From Hoeflea sp. (GTDB taxonomy: Bacteria; Pseudomonadota; Alphaproteobacteria; Rhizobiales; Rhizobiaceae), in NCBI RefSeq assembly GCF_014359905.1, contig NZ_JACIYP010000033.1, positions 1 through 48,947 of the forward strand: DNA of 48,947 bases, written 5' to 3'. Positions 1-11,120 of the stretch are shown piece by piece. The notes beneath the pieces were generated by a model. The model did no database searches. It saw only the letters and a program-made list of their open reading frames with translations, and was not told where the DNA came from. The number at the start of each line of letters is the position of its first letter. Position 1 is the first letter of the stretch. A program made the position numbers and the translations under genes.

Positions 1-27
1 CAGGCGATCGAGGACGGTGTCGGTCAT
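1..27 (-). CDS. Start of an unidentified minus-strand gene, cut by the left window edge
   Basis: An ATG on the minus strand at 25-27 opens a frame that runs off the left edge (MTDTVLDRL). Only nine residues are visible, so no family can be named. No strong Shine-Dalgarno sequence precedes it. It would be divergent from rpsD. The call rests only on the open frame and the divergent layout. Confidence 0.3.
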
Positions 28-363
28 GGGGGGACTCGCTATCCAATTGACGGAAGACACTGCTATAGACCTCCTTGCCTGAAACGGGAACAATGATGAC
101 GGAAATGGCGCTGCTCCCGCCGGTTGTCCGGGCGCAATCGCAGCGTCATCCGCACAAAGTATTGACTTCCCGGGGTTTCCACCGTAGAGACCCGGCCAGC
201 GCGAGGGTTCATGCTCTCGCGTTTTCCTACGTGTCCCGTGGACGGTTTGCACAAAGCGTGCGTCGACCGTTCTGTCAGGTCCCGAAAACGGGGGCCAGAG
301 GAGGGCGCGTTTCCTTCATCCGGTCTGGAAGCAGGCCGGGATAACCTTTTGAAAGGAAATGCG
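28..363. other. rpsD leader and intergenic region
   Basis: This 336-base stretch has no convincing gene. The open frames that cross it are shadows continuing into rpsD in wrong frames. It holds a candidate sigma70 promoter near 162-190 and the rpsD ribosome-binding site (AAAGGAAA) just before 364. I see no clear leader hairpin of the kind S4 uses for feedback control in gammaproteobacteria. Confidence 0.5.
162..190 (+). promoter_or_regulatory. Candidate sigma70 promoter of rpsD
   Basis: TTGACT at 162-167 and TAGAGA at 185-190 are separated by 17 bases, which fits a housekeeping promoter. It would give a leader of about 165 bases before the rpsD ATG. The call is from the sequence match only. 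Confidence 0.4.
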
Positions 364-981
364 ATGAGCAAGCGCGAATCGTCCAAGTACAAACTCGATC
401 GCCGGATGGGCGAGAACATCTGGGGCCGTCCGAAGTCCCCGGTCAACCGCCGTGAATACGGCCCCGGCCAGCACGGCCAGCGCCGCAAGGGCAAGCTTTC
501 CGACTTCGGCGTGCAGCTGCGCGCCAAGCAGAAGCTCAAGGGCTATTACGGCGATATTTCGGAAAAGCAGTTCCGCAAGACCTATGACGAAGCCAACCGG
601 ATGAAGGGCGATACGCCCGAGAACCTGATCGGCCTTCTGGAGCAGCGCCTTGACGCCGTCGTCTACCGCGCCAAGTTCGTGCCGACGATTTTCGCCGCGC
701 GCCAGTTCGTCAACCACGGTCACGTCACCGTCAATGGCCAGCGCGTCAACATCGGTTCGTTCCGCTGCAAGCCGGGCGACGTGGTTGCTGTCAAGGAAAA
801 GTCCAAGCAGCTCGCCATCGTGCTCGAATCGGCGCAGCTCGCCGAACGTGACGTGCCGGAATACATCGAAGCGGATCACCACAAGATGTCGGCCACCTTC
901 GTGCGCACCCCCACGCTCAGCGATGTTCCTTACGCTGTCGTGATGGAACCGAACCTGGTCGTCGAATTCTATTCGCGCTGA
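364..981 (+). CDS. rpsD: 30S ribosomal protein S4
   Basis: Primary 16S rRNA-binding protein that starts assembly of the 30S body and takes part in decoding fidelity. The 205-residue product has the usual alphaproteobacterial length. The N-terminal half is basic, and the S4 RNA-binding domain covers about residues 95-160 (the stretch with [14 protein letters not shown] and [12 protein letters not shown]). The ATG at 364 was chosen because AAAGGAAA lies just upstream and the product starts [14 protein letters not shown], as in the family. A longer frame from 211 adds an unrelated N-terminus and was not used. A rho-independent terminator follows at 1008-1034, so the gene is probably monocistronic. 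Confidence 0.97.
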   Translation: MSKRESSKYKLDRRMGENIWGRPKSPVNRREYGPGQHGQRRKGKLSDFGVQLRAKQKLKGYYGDISEKQFRKTYDEANRMKGDTPENLIGLLEQRLDAVVYRAKFVPTIFAARQFVNHGHVTVNGQRVNIGSFRCKPGDVVAVKEKSKQLAIVLESAQLAERDVPEYIEADHHKMSATFVRTPTLSDVPYAVVMEPNLVVEFYSR

Positions 982-1007
982 TCGGATCCTTCCGCTCACG
1001 CCAGATC

Positions 1008-1034
1008 AAGGCCGCTCCTCGGGGCGGCCTTTTT
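1008..1034 (+). terminator. Rho-independent terminator of rpsD
   Basis: An 8-bp stem (AAGGCCGC at 1008-1015 with GCGGCCTT at 1024-1031) around an 8-base loop is followed by a T-run ending at 1034. It ends the rpsD transcript 41 bases before the glsA start. Confidence 0.85.
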
Positions 1035-1074
1035 GTATCTGCGGTATCTTGATATCCTGATCGGAAGGCAGCCC

Positions 1075-2004
1075 ATGACCAAGTTGCAGGAAGTGCTTGA
1101 CGAGATTGCGCTTGAGGCAGCCAGCGCTACCGACCGGGGCGCGGTGGCGCATTACATCCCCGAGCTTGCCAAGGTCGACCCGGCGCACTTCGGCATCGCC
1201 GTGGCTCTGCCCGACGGGCAGGTGCTGACGGCGGGCAATGCTGAGACCCCGTTTTCGATCCAGAGCGTGTCGAAGGTGTTCACGCTGTCTCTCGCGCTGG
1301 GCAAGCTGGGTGATTCGCTGTGGGCACGGGTCGGGCGCGAGCCCTCGGGCAATCCGTTCAATTCGATCGTGCAGCTCGAGCAGGAAAAGGGTCGTCCGCG
1401 CAATCCGTTCATCAATGCCGGCGCCATCGTCATCGCCGACCTGATCCTGTCCGGGCATCAGCCGCGCGAGGCGATCGGCGAGATCGTCCGCTTCATCCGC
1501 TATCTCGCCGATGACGACACCATACTGATCGACGAGCGTGTGGCGCGCTCGGAGACCGCGCATGGCGACCGCAATGCGTCGCTGGCGCATTTCATGCGCG
1601 CCTTCGGCTCCATCGACAATCCGGTCGACCATGTGCTGGGCGTCTATTTCCATCAATGCGCCATCGCCATGTCCTGTCACCAGTTGGCGCGCGCAGGCCT
1701 CTATCTGGCGAGCCGGGGATGCAATCCGCTGACCGGGATGCAAGTGGTGCCGGTGGAGCGGGCGCGGCGCATCAACGCCATCATGCTGATGTGCGGGCAC
1801 TATGACGGATCGGGCGAATTCGCCTTCCGGGTAGGCCTGCCCGGCAAGAGCGGTGTGGGCGGCGGGATCCTGGCGATTGCGCCGGGCGTGGCCTCGATTG
1901 GGGTCTGGTCGCCGGGGCTCGACACGGTCGGCAATTCCAAACTCGGCACCGCAGCGCTCGAACAATTGACCAGACGGATGGAATGGTCTGTGTTCGGGGC
2001 TTGA
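1075..2004 (+). CDS. glsA: Glutaminase A
   Basis: Hydrolyses L-glutamine to L-glutamate and ammonia in the cytoplasm. The product has 309 residues, typical of the beta-lactamase-fold glutaminase family. Visible motifs are the Ser-x-x-Lys catalytic pair in [12 protein letters not shown] near residues 60-70, the [10 protein letters not shown] segment near 110-120 and the C-terminal [12 protein letters not shown] stretch that shapes the active site. The ATG at 1075 gives the standard N-terminus ([11 protein letters not shown]); a frame start at 1033 would overlap the rpsD terminator end. glsA follows rpsD but is separated by the terminator. ttcA starts 32 bases after its stop and may be co-transcribed. 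Confidence 0.93.
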   Translation: MTKLQEVLDEIALEAASATDRGAVAHYIPELAKVDPAHFGIAVALPDGQVLTAGNAETPFSIQSVSKVFTLSLALGKLGDSLWARVGREPSGNPFNSIVQLEQEKGRPRNPFINAGAIVIADLILSGHQPREAIGEIVRFIRYLADDDTILIDERVARSETAHGDRNASLAHFMRAFGSIDNPVDHVLGVYFHQCAIAMSCHQLARAGLYLASRGCNPLTGMQVVPVERARRINAIMLMCGHYDGSGEFAFRVGLPGKSGVGGGILAIAPGVASIGVWSPGLDTVGNSKLGTAALEQLTRRMEWSVFGA

Positions 2005-2036
2005 CGGAACCGGCCAAAGCCATCATCCCGGGTGCC

Positions 2037-2924
2037 ATGAGTGATGTGATCGACCCTGTGGAGACGATGGAGCCGCCGGCGGAAGCCGGGCCGTCGCTGT
2101 TTGCCCATGCGCCATCAAGCGTCTCGTTCAACAAGCTGCGCAAGCGGCTGATCCGCAATGTGCGGCAGGCGATCGATGATTTTTCCATGGTGAGCCCCGA
2201 GGCCGAGGGGAGACGCCCGCGCTGGCTGGTGGCGGTGTCGGGCGGCAAGGATTCCTACGGGCTGCTGGCGCTGTTGATGGATCTGAAATGGCGCGGGCTT
2301 CTGCCGGTCGATCTGATCGCCTGCAATCTTGACCAGGGCCAGCCGAACTTCCCCAAGCACATCCTGCCCGATTACCTGAGCGCGAACGACATCCCGCACC
2401 GGATCGAATACCGCGACACCTATTCGGTGGTGACGCAGAAGGTGCCGGAGGGCGCCACCTATTGCGCGCTGTGCTCGCGGCTCAGACGCGGCAATCTCTA
2501 TCGGATCGCGCGCGAGGAGGGATGCGAGGCACTGGTGCTCGGCCATCACCGCGACGATATCCTGGAGACGTTTTTCCTCAATTTCTTCCATGGCGGGCGG
2601 TTAGAGGCCATGCCGCCGAAGCTGCTCAATGACGATGGCGACGTGATGGTGCTCCGGCCGATGGCCTATTGCGCCGAGGAGGATCTTTCGCGGTTTGCCG
2701 AAGCGATGCGCTTTCCGATCATCCCGTGTGATCTGTGCGGCTCGCAGGACGGCTTGCAGCGCAATGCCATGAAACTGATGATCGGCGACATTGAACGGCG
2801 GATGCCGGGCCGCAAGGACTCGATGATCCGGGCCCTGTCCAACACACGCCCGTCACATCTGCTTGATAGATCGTTGTTCGATTTTTCGGCGCTTACGGTT
2901 CAACCAAAGAAGGCAGACACATGA
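2037..2924 (+). CDS. ttcA: tRNA 2-thiocytidine biosynthesis protein TtcA
   Basis: ATP-dependent sulfurtransferase that makes 2-thiocytidine at position 32 of some tRNAs. It is a PP-loop protein of 295 residues, with the nucleotide-binding motif [10 protein letters not shown] near residue 68 and two CxxC motifs (CALC and CDLC) that in the family hold a [4Fe-4S] cluster. [16 protein letters not shown] is another family hallmark. The ATG at 2037 removes a non-conserved 18-residue extension. The stop overlaps the next gene by four bases (ATGA), so the two are translationally coupled. Confidence 0.93.
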   Translation: MSDVIDPVETMEPPAEAGPSLFAHAPSSVSFNKLRKRLIRNVRQAIDDFSMVSPEAEGRRPRWLVAVSGGKDSYGLLALLMDLKWRGLLPVDLIACNLDQGQPNFPKHILPDYLSANDIPHRIEYRDTYSVVTQKVPEGATYCALCSRLRRGNLYRIAREEGCEALVLGHHRDDILETFFLNFFHGGRLEAMPPKLLNDDGDVMVLRPMAYCAEEDLSRFAEAMRFPIIPCDLCGSQDGLQRNAMKLMIGDIERRMPGRKDSMIRALSNTRPSHLLDRSLFDFSALTVQPKKADT

Positions 2925-3757
2925 CCAAACTCGGTTCAGCGGACATCGATTGGCTGGCGGCCTTGCTGCGTGAGGCCGGAACCACCGAAATCATGCCGCG
3001 GTTTCGCAATCTGGATGACGGCGCGGTTCAGGAGAAGACATCGGCCGCCGATCTGGTGACCGAGGCCGATGTGGCCGCCGAACGGATGATCACCGCCGCA
3101 CTTCTCGAGCGCTTTCCCGGATCGCTGGTGATCGGCGAGGAGGCCGTTTCGGACAATCCGGCGCTGCTGGACGACTGGTCGAAAACCGACCGGCGCGCCT
3201 TTGTGGTCGATCCGATCGACGGCACCTTCAACTTTGCCTCCGGCGTTCCCTCCTTCGGCGTCATGCTGGCCGTTGTCGAGGCCGGCGAGACGGTGGCCGG
3301 GATCATTCACGATCCTGTCGGCCAGGACTGGATCATGGCCGAGAAAGGCGCGGGCGCTGTGCTGCGGCGGCTTGACGGGCGCGAGAGCGCGCTTCGGGTT
3401 GCCCGGCCCGCGAACGCCATGGCGGCGATGATCGGCTCGGCGTCGTGGCAATATATGCCGGAGCCCGAGCGCAGCCTCGTGGCAGCCAATCTGGCGCAAT
3501 GCCTGGGCAATGTCGGCTACCGCTGCGCCGCGCAGGAATACCGGCTGCTGGCGGGCGGGCATATAGATTTCGCGCTCTACAACAAGCTGATGCCCTGGGA
3601 TCACCTGGCCGGCGCCCTGATCACGCAGGAAGCGGGTGGCCATGTCCGCCGCTTTGACGGCAGCCCCTATACCCCCGAGCACGTGGGCGGCGGGTTGCTG
3701 GCGACCACCGATCCCGACAGCTGGACCATGGTGCGCGAAGCGTTGTGGCGGAGCTAG
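2921..3757 (+). CDS. Inositol monophosphatase family phosphatase
   Basis: Mg-dependent, Li-sensitive-fold phosphatase of 278 residues. The family metal-binding motifs are present: GEEAV near residue 70, DPIDGTFNF near 92-100 and the C-terminal [17 protein letters not shown] near 223. Family members act on inositol phosphates, histidinol phosphate (HisN), 3'-phosphoadenosine phosphate (CysQ) or fructose bisphosphate, and the sequence alone does not settle the substrate. It overlaps ttcA by ATGA. The MFS gene converges on it with only 10 bases between the stops. The symbol is left empty because suhB, hisN and cysQ cannot be told apart here. Confidence 0.88.
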   Translation: MTKLGSADIDWLAALLREAGTTEIMPRFRNLDDGAVQEKTSAADLVTEADVAAERMITAALLERFPGSLVIGEEAVSDNPALLDDWSKTDRRAFVVDPIDGTFNFASGVPSFGVMLAVVEAGETVAGIIHDPVGQDWIMAEKGAGAVLRRLDGRESALRVARPANAMAAMIGSASWQYMPEPERSLVAANLAQCLGNVGYRCAAQEYRLLAGGHIDFALYNKLMPWDHLAGALITQEAGGHVRRFDGSPYTPEHVGGGLLATTDPDSWTMVREALWRS

Positions 3758-3767
3758 ATCCGCCCGG

Positions 3768-5015
3768 TCAATCCGGCGTGCCCACGCCGAACAGCCGGCC
3801 TTTTTCGGCAACCAGCACCATCCCGATCGCCACGGCCGAGACCAGCGCGTAACCGGCTGCGAGCGGGAACACCGTGCCGTCATAGGCCTGGCCGATCAGC
3901 GCCCCGACCAGGCCGCCGCCGACAGTCTGGGCAAAACCCAGCGTCGAGGAAGCGGTGCCGGCGATGGCGCCCAGCGGCTCCATGGCGATCGAATTGAAAT
4001 TCGAGCCGACAAAGCCGAACAGCGGCATCATCAGAAGCGAGAGTGTGAAAAACAGCCAGAACGGGATCGGCCCCATGGCCGTCAGCCCGGCGAGAATCAG
4101 GCCCAGCACGAAATAGGCGATCAGCGCGCTGTGAGACAGCCGCCGCTGGCCGAAGCGGCCGACAAGCCGTGAATTGAGAAACGAGGATCCGGCCATGACG
4201 ACGGCGACGGCGGCAAAGGCGATCGGGAAATAATTGCCCAGGCCATAGATGCCGACATAGATCGGTTGCGCCACATTCAAGAACCCGAACAGCGAGCCGA
4301 AATAGAAGCTCGTCGCCAGCGTGTAGAACAGGGCGATGCGGTTCGTGAGCACGATGGCAAACGCCTGGCGGATGCTTGCAAGCGTCAGCGGCCGGCGGTT
4401 TTCCTCTTTCAGGGTCTCGGGCAGGCGCAGCGCCGCCCAGATGCCGACAATGATCGACACGAGCGCCATGAACACGAAGATGAGATGCCAGTCGCCGGCC
4501 AGGATGATCACCTGGCCCATCATCGGCGCAAACACCGGAACGACCATGAACACCATCATGACCAGCGACATGGTGGCGGCCATGCCGCGGCCGGAATGGG
4601 TGTCGCGCACCACCGAGAGCGCAATCACCCGCGTTGCCGCAGCGCCGATGCCTTGCAGGAATCGCGCCAGCAGCAGGAATTCGAAGCTTGGCGCAAGCGC
4701 ACCGCCAATGGAGCAGATCGCGTAAAGCGCGATGCCCACAAACAGCGGCATGCGCCGGCCATAGCGGTCGGCGATGGGTCCGAAGAACAGCTGCGCCCCG
4801 CCAAATCCGATGATGTAGGCGAGAAGGACATATTGAACATGGTTGGCGTCAGTGACGGCAAGACCTTGGGCCATATGGGGAAACGCCGGCAGCATGATGT
4901 CGATGGCGAGCGCGTTGAGCGCCATCAGCGAGGCCACGATGGCGATGAATTGCAGGCGGCCGATGCCCCCGATTGTCGCAGGCTGGCTTGCGCCAGGCGC
5001 CGTTGTTCCGTGCAT
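3768..5015 (-). CDS. MFS transporter, Bcr/CflA drug-efflux type
   Basis: Inner-membrane proton-coupled exporter of 415 residues with about 12 hydrophobic segments, the normal size. The first helix with its ALAIDIMLPAFPHM signature and the loop GPIADRYGRRMPL (MFS motif A) near residues 70-85 place it in the Bcr/CflA subfamily (bicyclomycin, chloramphenicol or multidrug efflux); the real substrate is unknown. The ATG at 5015 was chosen because the frame upstream to 5147 encodes a Pro/Cys-rich stretch unlike any MFS N-terminus. It stands alone on the minus strand and converges on the phosphatase gene. Confidence 0.9.
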   Translation of the reverse strand: MHGTTAPGASQPATIGGIGRLQFIAIVASLMALNALAIDIMLPAFPHMAQGLAVTDANHVQYVLLAYIIGFGGAQLFFGPIADRYGRRMPLFVGIALYAICSIGGALAPSFEFLLLARFLQGIGAAATRVIALSVVRDTHSGRGMAATMSLVMMVFMVVPVFAPMMGQVIILAGDWHLIFVFMALVSIIVGIWAALRLPETLKEENRRPLTLASIRQAFAIVLTNRIALFYTLATSFYFGSLFGFLNVAQPIYVGIYGLGNYFPIAFAAVAVVMAGSSFLNSRLVGRFGQRRLSHSALIAYFVLGLILAGLTAMGPIPFWLFFTLSLLMMPLFGFVGSNFNSIAMEPLGAIAGTASSTLGFAQTVGGGLVGALIGQAYDGTVFPLAAGYALVSAVAIGMVLVAEKGRLFGVGTPD

Positions 5016-5456
5016 CGATGAATCCCATCCTATCGGGAACAGACCGGGACCAGGGGGCTGTTCATTGCAAAGCTGAACCCCACATGCGCCTGTTTGAGGC
5101 TCGTCATGCGTGGACCATCGAGGTCTGGGGACAAGAAGCGGGGTCATGATGGCCGCCGCCGGACCTGTTCATAGACCCGCTGACCTGATCCGGCAAGCCA
5201 TCGAATTCAGGGTATGAACGGGGCCGGCGCGGGGATTGCCTGCTGCCGGGAGGAAGCTTGATATCGAACAATTTTCGGGTCTTGGGAGGCGCAGGGCAGG
5301 GGCAGGTTAAGTTGACGGCGAGTGTGGTATTTTCGGAATGTGCGCGAAAACGTGGCTGAGCCTGCAGGCGCATTATGACGCTGCCCTTGCCCCGCGCCAG
5401 CACGACTACTCCGGGATCAAGCCCTACGCCTGAGCGGGAAAGCTGCTCACTCTGTA
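5016..5456. other. Gene-poor gap of about 440 bases
   Basis: No intact gene was recognised. A short plus-strand reading near 5338-5433 resembles the C-terminal end of HigA-family antitoxins and is listed separately. The rest (5016-5330) contains no open frame I can assign, and no toxin partner was found. The gap looks like a decayed accessory locus between two core genes. Confidence 0.5.
5338..5433 (+). pseudogene. Possible remnant of a HigA/VapI-type antitoxin
   Basis: The 31 codons from the ATG at 5338 to TGA at 5431-5433 encode TWLSLQAHYD and end in SGIKPYA. HigA-family addiction-module antitoxins end with a segment of the type xxWLxLQxxYDLxxA followed by a short charged tail. The helix-turn-helix region that should precede it is absent: the frame upstream reaches a TAA at 5308-5310 and reads nothing recognisable. 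No HigB toxin is nearby. I infer a truncated relic. The match is from memory of the family, not a search. Confidence 0.38.
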
Positions 5457-6325
5457 TCAGGACACTGCCGGAACCAGGCAATCGGTGTAATAGCCCGCTG
5501 CGGGCAGGGTGCCGGGCGCATTGATCGTGTGGGTGAAAATCCGGTTGTTCGCAATCAACCGGGCCGTATCAGTCACCGCGTCGGCGGGGACGGTGACGGC
5601 AAAGACATCAAGCGTATCGATCTGGCTGAACAATGCGGCCGTGGGCGGCAGGCGGTAGGTGGTGAAGATGATTTCCTCATATCCGAGTTCCCGCACCGCA
5701 TGGTATTCCGGCAGAGCGTAGATTTGCGGTATGAAGCGATGCTGCAAGTCCGGAGCCTGGCTTGCAATCAGGGCCAGCCCTTCAAGGTTGTTGGTCTTGA
5801 AATCGGTGACAATTTGACCCGGATTGGTGCGAAGCCAGTCGAGCAGGGTGTCAGGCGACAGGCGCGTGAAACCGAAATCGGGCGTGCTCGCCGCAAAGCG
5901 CTGCGATGACGGCGCATCGACATAGAATGACGCGAGCCAATCACCCCAGCCGAGCCGGTTCCAGTAGCGGTACTCTTCGGTCCAGTCATGCCCGATCGCC
6001 AGTTCGCCATCGCTGGTCCAGATGAAATCCAGTTCAAACAGCTTAAACCCGTTGGCCAGAGACTGGTCCAGCGCTTCCCTCGAATTGGAATAGTCGCCCT
6101 GTTGCAGCCCGCCTCCGGCATGGGCGACCAGCGCCATTCCAGCCGGCGCTTCAGCATAGGCTTCGCAGTGGATGCGGTTGCGGCTGGTGAGCAAGTCGAT
6201 TGCGGGAATCGAGACGGCGACACGGCAAGACCGGCCGTAACGAGGAATGTCAACGCCGAGGACAGGCTCAGGCGGGCCGCCTTGCCAGATGCCGTGCTGT
6301 CCGGTTGGTGCGGCTCGGTGGTCAA
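5457..6325 (-). CDS. Glycerophosphodiester phosphodiesterase-like protein, probable N-terminal frameshift
   Basis: The catalytic part resembles the GDPD TIM barrel: AHAGGG near its start, then LFELDFIWTSDGELAIGHDW, which matches the family's ExD and HD metal/catalytic motifs. The N-terminus seems split between two frames. From a TTG at 6325, with AGGA seven bases upstream, one frame encodes a cytoplasmic tail and a membrane anchor (LSSALTFLVTAGLAV). The barrel is in another frame, which continues the hydrophobic stretch as VSIPAIDLL. One missing base between about 6215 and 6226 would join them into one membrane-anchored protein. The barrel frame alone is open to an ATG at 6413 but then starts with an Arg/Pro-rich, unlikely N-terminus. 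Either a real mutation or a sequencing error is possible. Confidence 0.7.
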
Positions 6326-6429
6326 AACGGGATCCTACGATGCAGGCATTGCCGGGAGGTGTGAAGCGGATTGATATTACCCTGCTTGGGTTAATCGTCC
6401 GTCTTCCGCCCATGCGCTACTGCAGCGGA

Positions 6430-6912
6430 TCATTCCGCGGCGTCTGCCGCATCGGTGTAGCCGGCAAGTGCGCCGTCGATGACATAGCGCAGGATCGCCA
6501 CCACCTGATCCGGCGTCTTGGCAACAGCAAGGGCTGCCGCGTCGACTTCCTTGAGCGCGTGGGCGTGCTCGTCCTGGTGCAGGATGATCAGCGGCTTGCC
6601 GAGTGCGCTGGCATAGCCCGCGTCGAAGGCGGCGTTCCACTGCTTGTATTTCTCGCCGAAGCGGACGACGACGATGTCGGCCTTGCCAATCAGCGTGCGG
6701 GTGCGGATGGCGTTGATCTGCGCGCCCTTGTGATCATGCCAGAACTTGTCGGGCTCGCTGCCCAGGATGGCCACACCGGCATCATCGGAGGCTTCGTGAT
6801 GGGTCACGGGCGCGCTGAAGGCCACCGGCAATCCCGCGGCCTTCGCTCCGGCCTCGATCCGGTCGCGCCAGTCGGTGTGAATTTCGCCCGAGAGATAGAT
6901 GGTCCAGGTCAT
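6430..6912 (-). CDS. YtoQ family protein
   Basis: A 160-residue cytoplasmic protein of the YtoQ family, related in fold to nucleoside 2-deoxyribosyltransferase-like proteins; its reaction is not known. It starts MTWTIYLSGEIHTDWRD, a family hallmark, and contains ADIVVVRFGEKYKQWNAAFDAGYA. The ATG at 6912 was preferred over a TTG at 6927 because GGAG lies nine bases upstream of it. It lies downstream of grxD on the same strand, separated by a terminator at about 6983-7008. Confidence 0.85.
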   Translation of the reverse strand: MTWTIYLSGEIHTDWRDRIEAGAKAAGLPVAFSAPVTHHEASDDAGVAILGSEPDKFWHDHKGAQINAIRTRTLIGKADIVVVRFGEKYKQWNAAFDAGYASALGKPLIILHQDEHAHALKEVDAAALAVAKTPDQVVAILRYVIDGALAGYTDAADAAE

Positions 6913-6982
6913 GGGATGGGTCTCCAATTTTGCTCTGGATGGCTTGTTCGCGGCGATCCGCGGGACGCGCGTCCCTGAAACG

Positions 6983-7008
6983 AAAAGAGGCGGATGGGAC
7001 CGCCTCTT
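6983..7008 (-). terminator. Rho-independent terminator of grxD
   Basis: A perfect 9-bp stem (6985-6993 with 7000-7008, AAGAGGCGG and its complement) around a 6-base loop is followed on the minus strand by TTTT. It lies 40 bases after the grxD stop and separates it from ytoQ. Confidence 0.8.
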
Positions 7009-7048
7009 GCTGTTTCAAATGGTAGGCCGGATCGATTTATAGACGATC

Positions 7049-7381
7049 TCAGGCCGCTTTGACCGGAACGCCGGCCTGGGTCATGTGCTGCTGCAGCTCC
7101 TCGGACTGGAACATCTCGCGGATGATGTCGCAGCCGCCGATGAACTCGCCCTTGACGTAGAGCTGCGGGATGGTCGGCCAGTTGGAATATTCCTTGATGC
7201 CGTTCCTGAGCGCATCGTCGGCGAGCACGTTGACGCCCTTGTAGGGCACGCCGAGGTAATCCAGGATTTGCACGACCTGGCCGGAGAAACCGCACTGCGG
7301 AAACTGCGGCGTGCCCTTCATGAACAGAACGACGTCGTTGGTCTTCACTTCGTTGTCGATGAAATCATTGATTCCGGACAT
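7049..7381 (-). CDS. grxD: Monothiol glutaredoxin Grx4 (CGFS type)
   Basis: Carries and delivers [2Fe-2S] clusters, usually as a homodimer or as a heterodimer with a BolA protein. The 110-residue length is typical. The active site is the monothiol CGFS motif with Cys30 ([13 protein letters not shown]), and [18 protein letters not shown] gives the glutathione-binding cis-Pro loop. AAAGGATCC upstream supports the ATG at 7381. A bolA gene lies 1.2 kb upstream on the same strand, matching the functional partnership, although a plus-strand gene now sits between them. Confidence 0.95.
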   Translation of the reverse strand: MSGINDFIDNEVKTNDVVLFMKGTPQFPQCGFSGQVVQILDYLGVPYKGVNVLADDALRNGIKEYSNWPTIPQLYVKGEFIGGCDIIREMFQSEELQQHMTQAGVPVKAA

Positions 7382-7481
7382 GGGTGGATCCTTTCAAAAC
7401 GTGTTTCCACGATATTTCCTTGTCCTTCAGATAACGCGGCGCGGATGACAAGACAAGAAGGGGCGCCCTATAAGTGATGCC

Positions 7482-8312
7482 ATGTTAACGCGCCGCACCG
7501 GTTTTTTCGTGTTTCTCCTTCTGGCGGCCGGCGGGTTGCTCGCCTGGGCGGCGCTGAGGCCGGCCGGCAAACGGCCCGGCGGGACGGCGCAACAGGGGAG
7601 CGAGGCGATGACGGCATCCAACCGGCCGGAGATCTGCGAGGAAACGGTTTTCGAGGGCGCGCGGACGATCCTGTGCGTGGTCGATCCCGCTGCCCATGAG
7701 GCGAGGCTCGTCTACCGTGACGGGAAGGGGCAGCCTTATGGAAGCGTGCCGCGGGCGGTGGCGGCTCTGGCTGCAGCCGGACGGACGCCGGTTCTTGCGA
7801 TGAATGCGGGGATGTATCATGCCGACATGACGCCGGTGGGGCTTTATGTCGAGGACGGAGCCGTGGTCTCGCCGCTCAATCCGGGCGACGGATTTGGCAA
7901 TTTCTTTCTCAAGCCCAACGGGGTGTTTTTCATTCGCGCCGACGGTAGCGCCGGGGTGATGGAGAGCGGGGTCTATGCGGAGGCCGAAATTGACCCGCTG
8001 TTTGCCACGCAGTCCGGACCAATGCTGGTGATCGATGGAGCGATCCATCCGCGCTTTCTGCCCGATGGGACCACCAGATATATCCGCAACGGGGTGGGCG
8101 TCCGCGGCGACGGCAAGATCGTGCTGGCGATCACCCGTGACGAGGTGAGCCTGGGCTTGTTCGGGCGGTTGTTCCGGGATCTGGCCCGGTGCCCCAATGC
8201 GCTGTTCTTCGACGGCGCGGTCTCGAGTCTGGCCTGGGGCAGCGAGATGGAGATCGATTCGGGCGAGCCTGCGGGGCCGGTGGTGGCGGTGTTTGCGAAG
8301 ACCGCGGAGTGA
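7482..8312 (+). CDS. Phosphodiester glycosidase family protein (DUF2233/NAGPA-like), exported
   Basis: A 276-residue protein with an N-terminal membrane or signal segment (about residues 5-25) and a DUF2233 domain, the fold of the mammalian phosphodiester alpha-GlcNAcase. Recognisable pieces are VLAMNAGMYH near residue 105, LKPNGVFF near 145, TQSGPMLVIDG near 178 and a C-terminal LFFDGAVSSL near 245. The bacterial role is not established; a sugar-phosphodiester substrate in the envelope is a family-based guess. It is transcribed against its neighbours, between grxD and bolA, where it interrupts a block otherwise on the minus strand. Confidence 0.82.
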   Translation: MLTRRTGFFVFLLLAAGGLLAWAALRPAGKRPGGTAQQGSEAMTASNRPEICEETVFEGARTILCVVDPAAHEARLVYRDGKGQPYGSVPRAVAALAAAGRTPVLAMNAGMYHADMTPVGLYVEDGAVVSPLNPGDGFGNFFLKPNGVFFIRADGSAGVMESGVYAEAEIDPLFATQSGPMLVIDGAIHPRFLPDGTTRYIRNGVGVRGDGKIVLAITRDEVSLGLFGRLFRDLARCPNALFFDGAVSSLAWGSEMEIDSGEPAGPVVAVFAKTAE

Positions 8313-8325
8313 CGCCGGACAGCGG

Positions 8326-8619
8326 TCAGGAAGTCCGGTTGCGCGACGTGGTCTTGTTCCGCGCCGGCCTGGCAGTCGTCCGGCGCGTCCTGGCGCGGGT
8401 GCGCTTGGTTGCAGGCTTCTTGCCGGTCAGCGCCTCGATCAGCACCTTCTCGATTGTCGACCGCGCGGCGGGGCGCTTGCGCCGGGACGTGGTCTTGCGG
8501 CGGGTTGTCTTTCGGCGGCTCGCGGTACGGCGGCGCTTGCGGGTTACGGTTCCCTTGGCCATGCCCTGGACGAGGCCGTCGATAACCTCCGAGATCAAGC
8601 CATCGAGAAAGCCCGCCAC
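8326..8619 (-). CDS. Small highly basic protein of unknown function
   Basis: A 97-residue protein with a short hydrophobic/amphipathic N-terminus (MAGFLDGLISEVIDGLVQGM). The rest is dominated by Arg, Lys, Thr and Ser in repeats such as SRRKTTRRKTTSRRKRP. A short non-basic segment (STIEKVLIEALTG) separates two basic tails. The composition recalls histone H1-like or nucleic-acid-binding tails, but no family is recognised. The start is GTG at 8619, with GGCGAGG upstream. It begins 14 bases after the bolA stop on the same strand, so it is probably co-transcribed. High Arg content in GC-rich DNA can also arise from a spurious frame, so confidence is moderate. Confidence 0.6.
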   Translation of the reverse strand: MAGFLDGLISEVIDGLVQGMAKGTVTRKRRRTASRRKTTRRKTTSRRKRPAARSTIEKVLIEALTGKKPATKRTRARTRRTTARPARNKTTSRNRTS

Positions 8620-8633
8620 GGCCTGCGCCTCGC

Positions 8634-8867
8634 CTAGTCGGGAATGCTGGTCTGCAGCGCCAGGGCATGCAGCAGGCCGCCCATGTTGCCCTGCAGCGCG
8701 TTGTAGACCATCTGGTGCTGTTGCACCCTGCTCTTGCCGCGGAAGCTTTCCGACACCACTTCGGCTGCGTAATGGTCGCCGTCGCCTGCGAGGTCGCGGA
8801 TGGTGACTTTTGCGTCCGGGATCCCGGCCTTGATCATTTTTTCAATATCGTCTGCGTTCATTGCCAT
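8634..8867 (-). CDS. bolA: BolA family protein
   Basis: A 77-residue stress and iron-sulfur-related protein that binds monothiol glutaredoxins. The BolA class II-like fold is recognisable from GDGDHYAAEVVS (His32) and SRVQQHQMVYNAL (His51), residues that in the family can ligate a shared [2Fe-2S] cluster. It starts 21 bases after the purL stop on the same strand. With grxD nearby it forms the usual Grx4-BolA pair. Confidence 0.92.
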   Translation of the reverse strand: MAMNADDIEKMIKAGIPDAKVTIRDLAGDGDHYAAEVVSESFRGKSRVQQHQMVYNALQGNMGGLLHALALQTSIPD

Positions 8868-8888
8868 CTGGCAGGGCTCCTGATTGGG

Positions 8889-11120
<2,232 letters not shown>

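Noticed and set aside
211..363. Longer start for rpsD
   Set aside because: The extra 51 residues are not S4-like, and a good ribosome-binding site precedes the ATG at 364.
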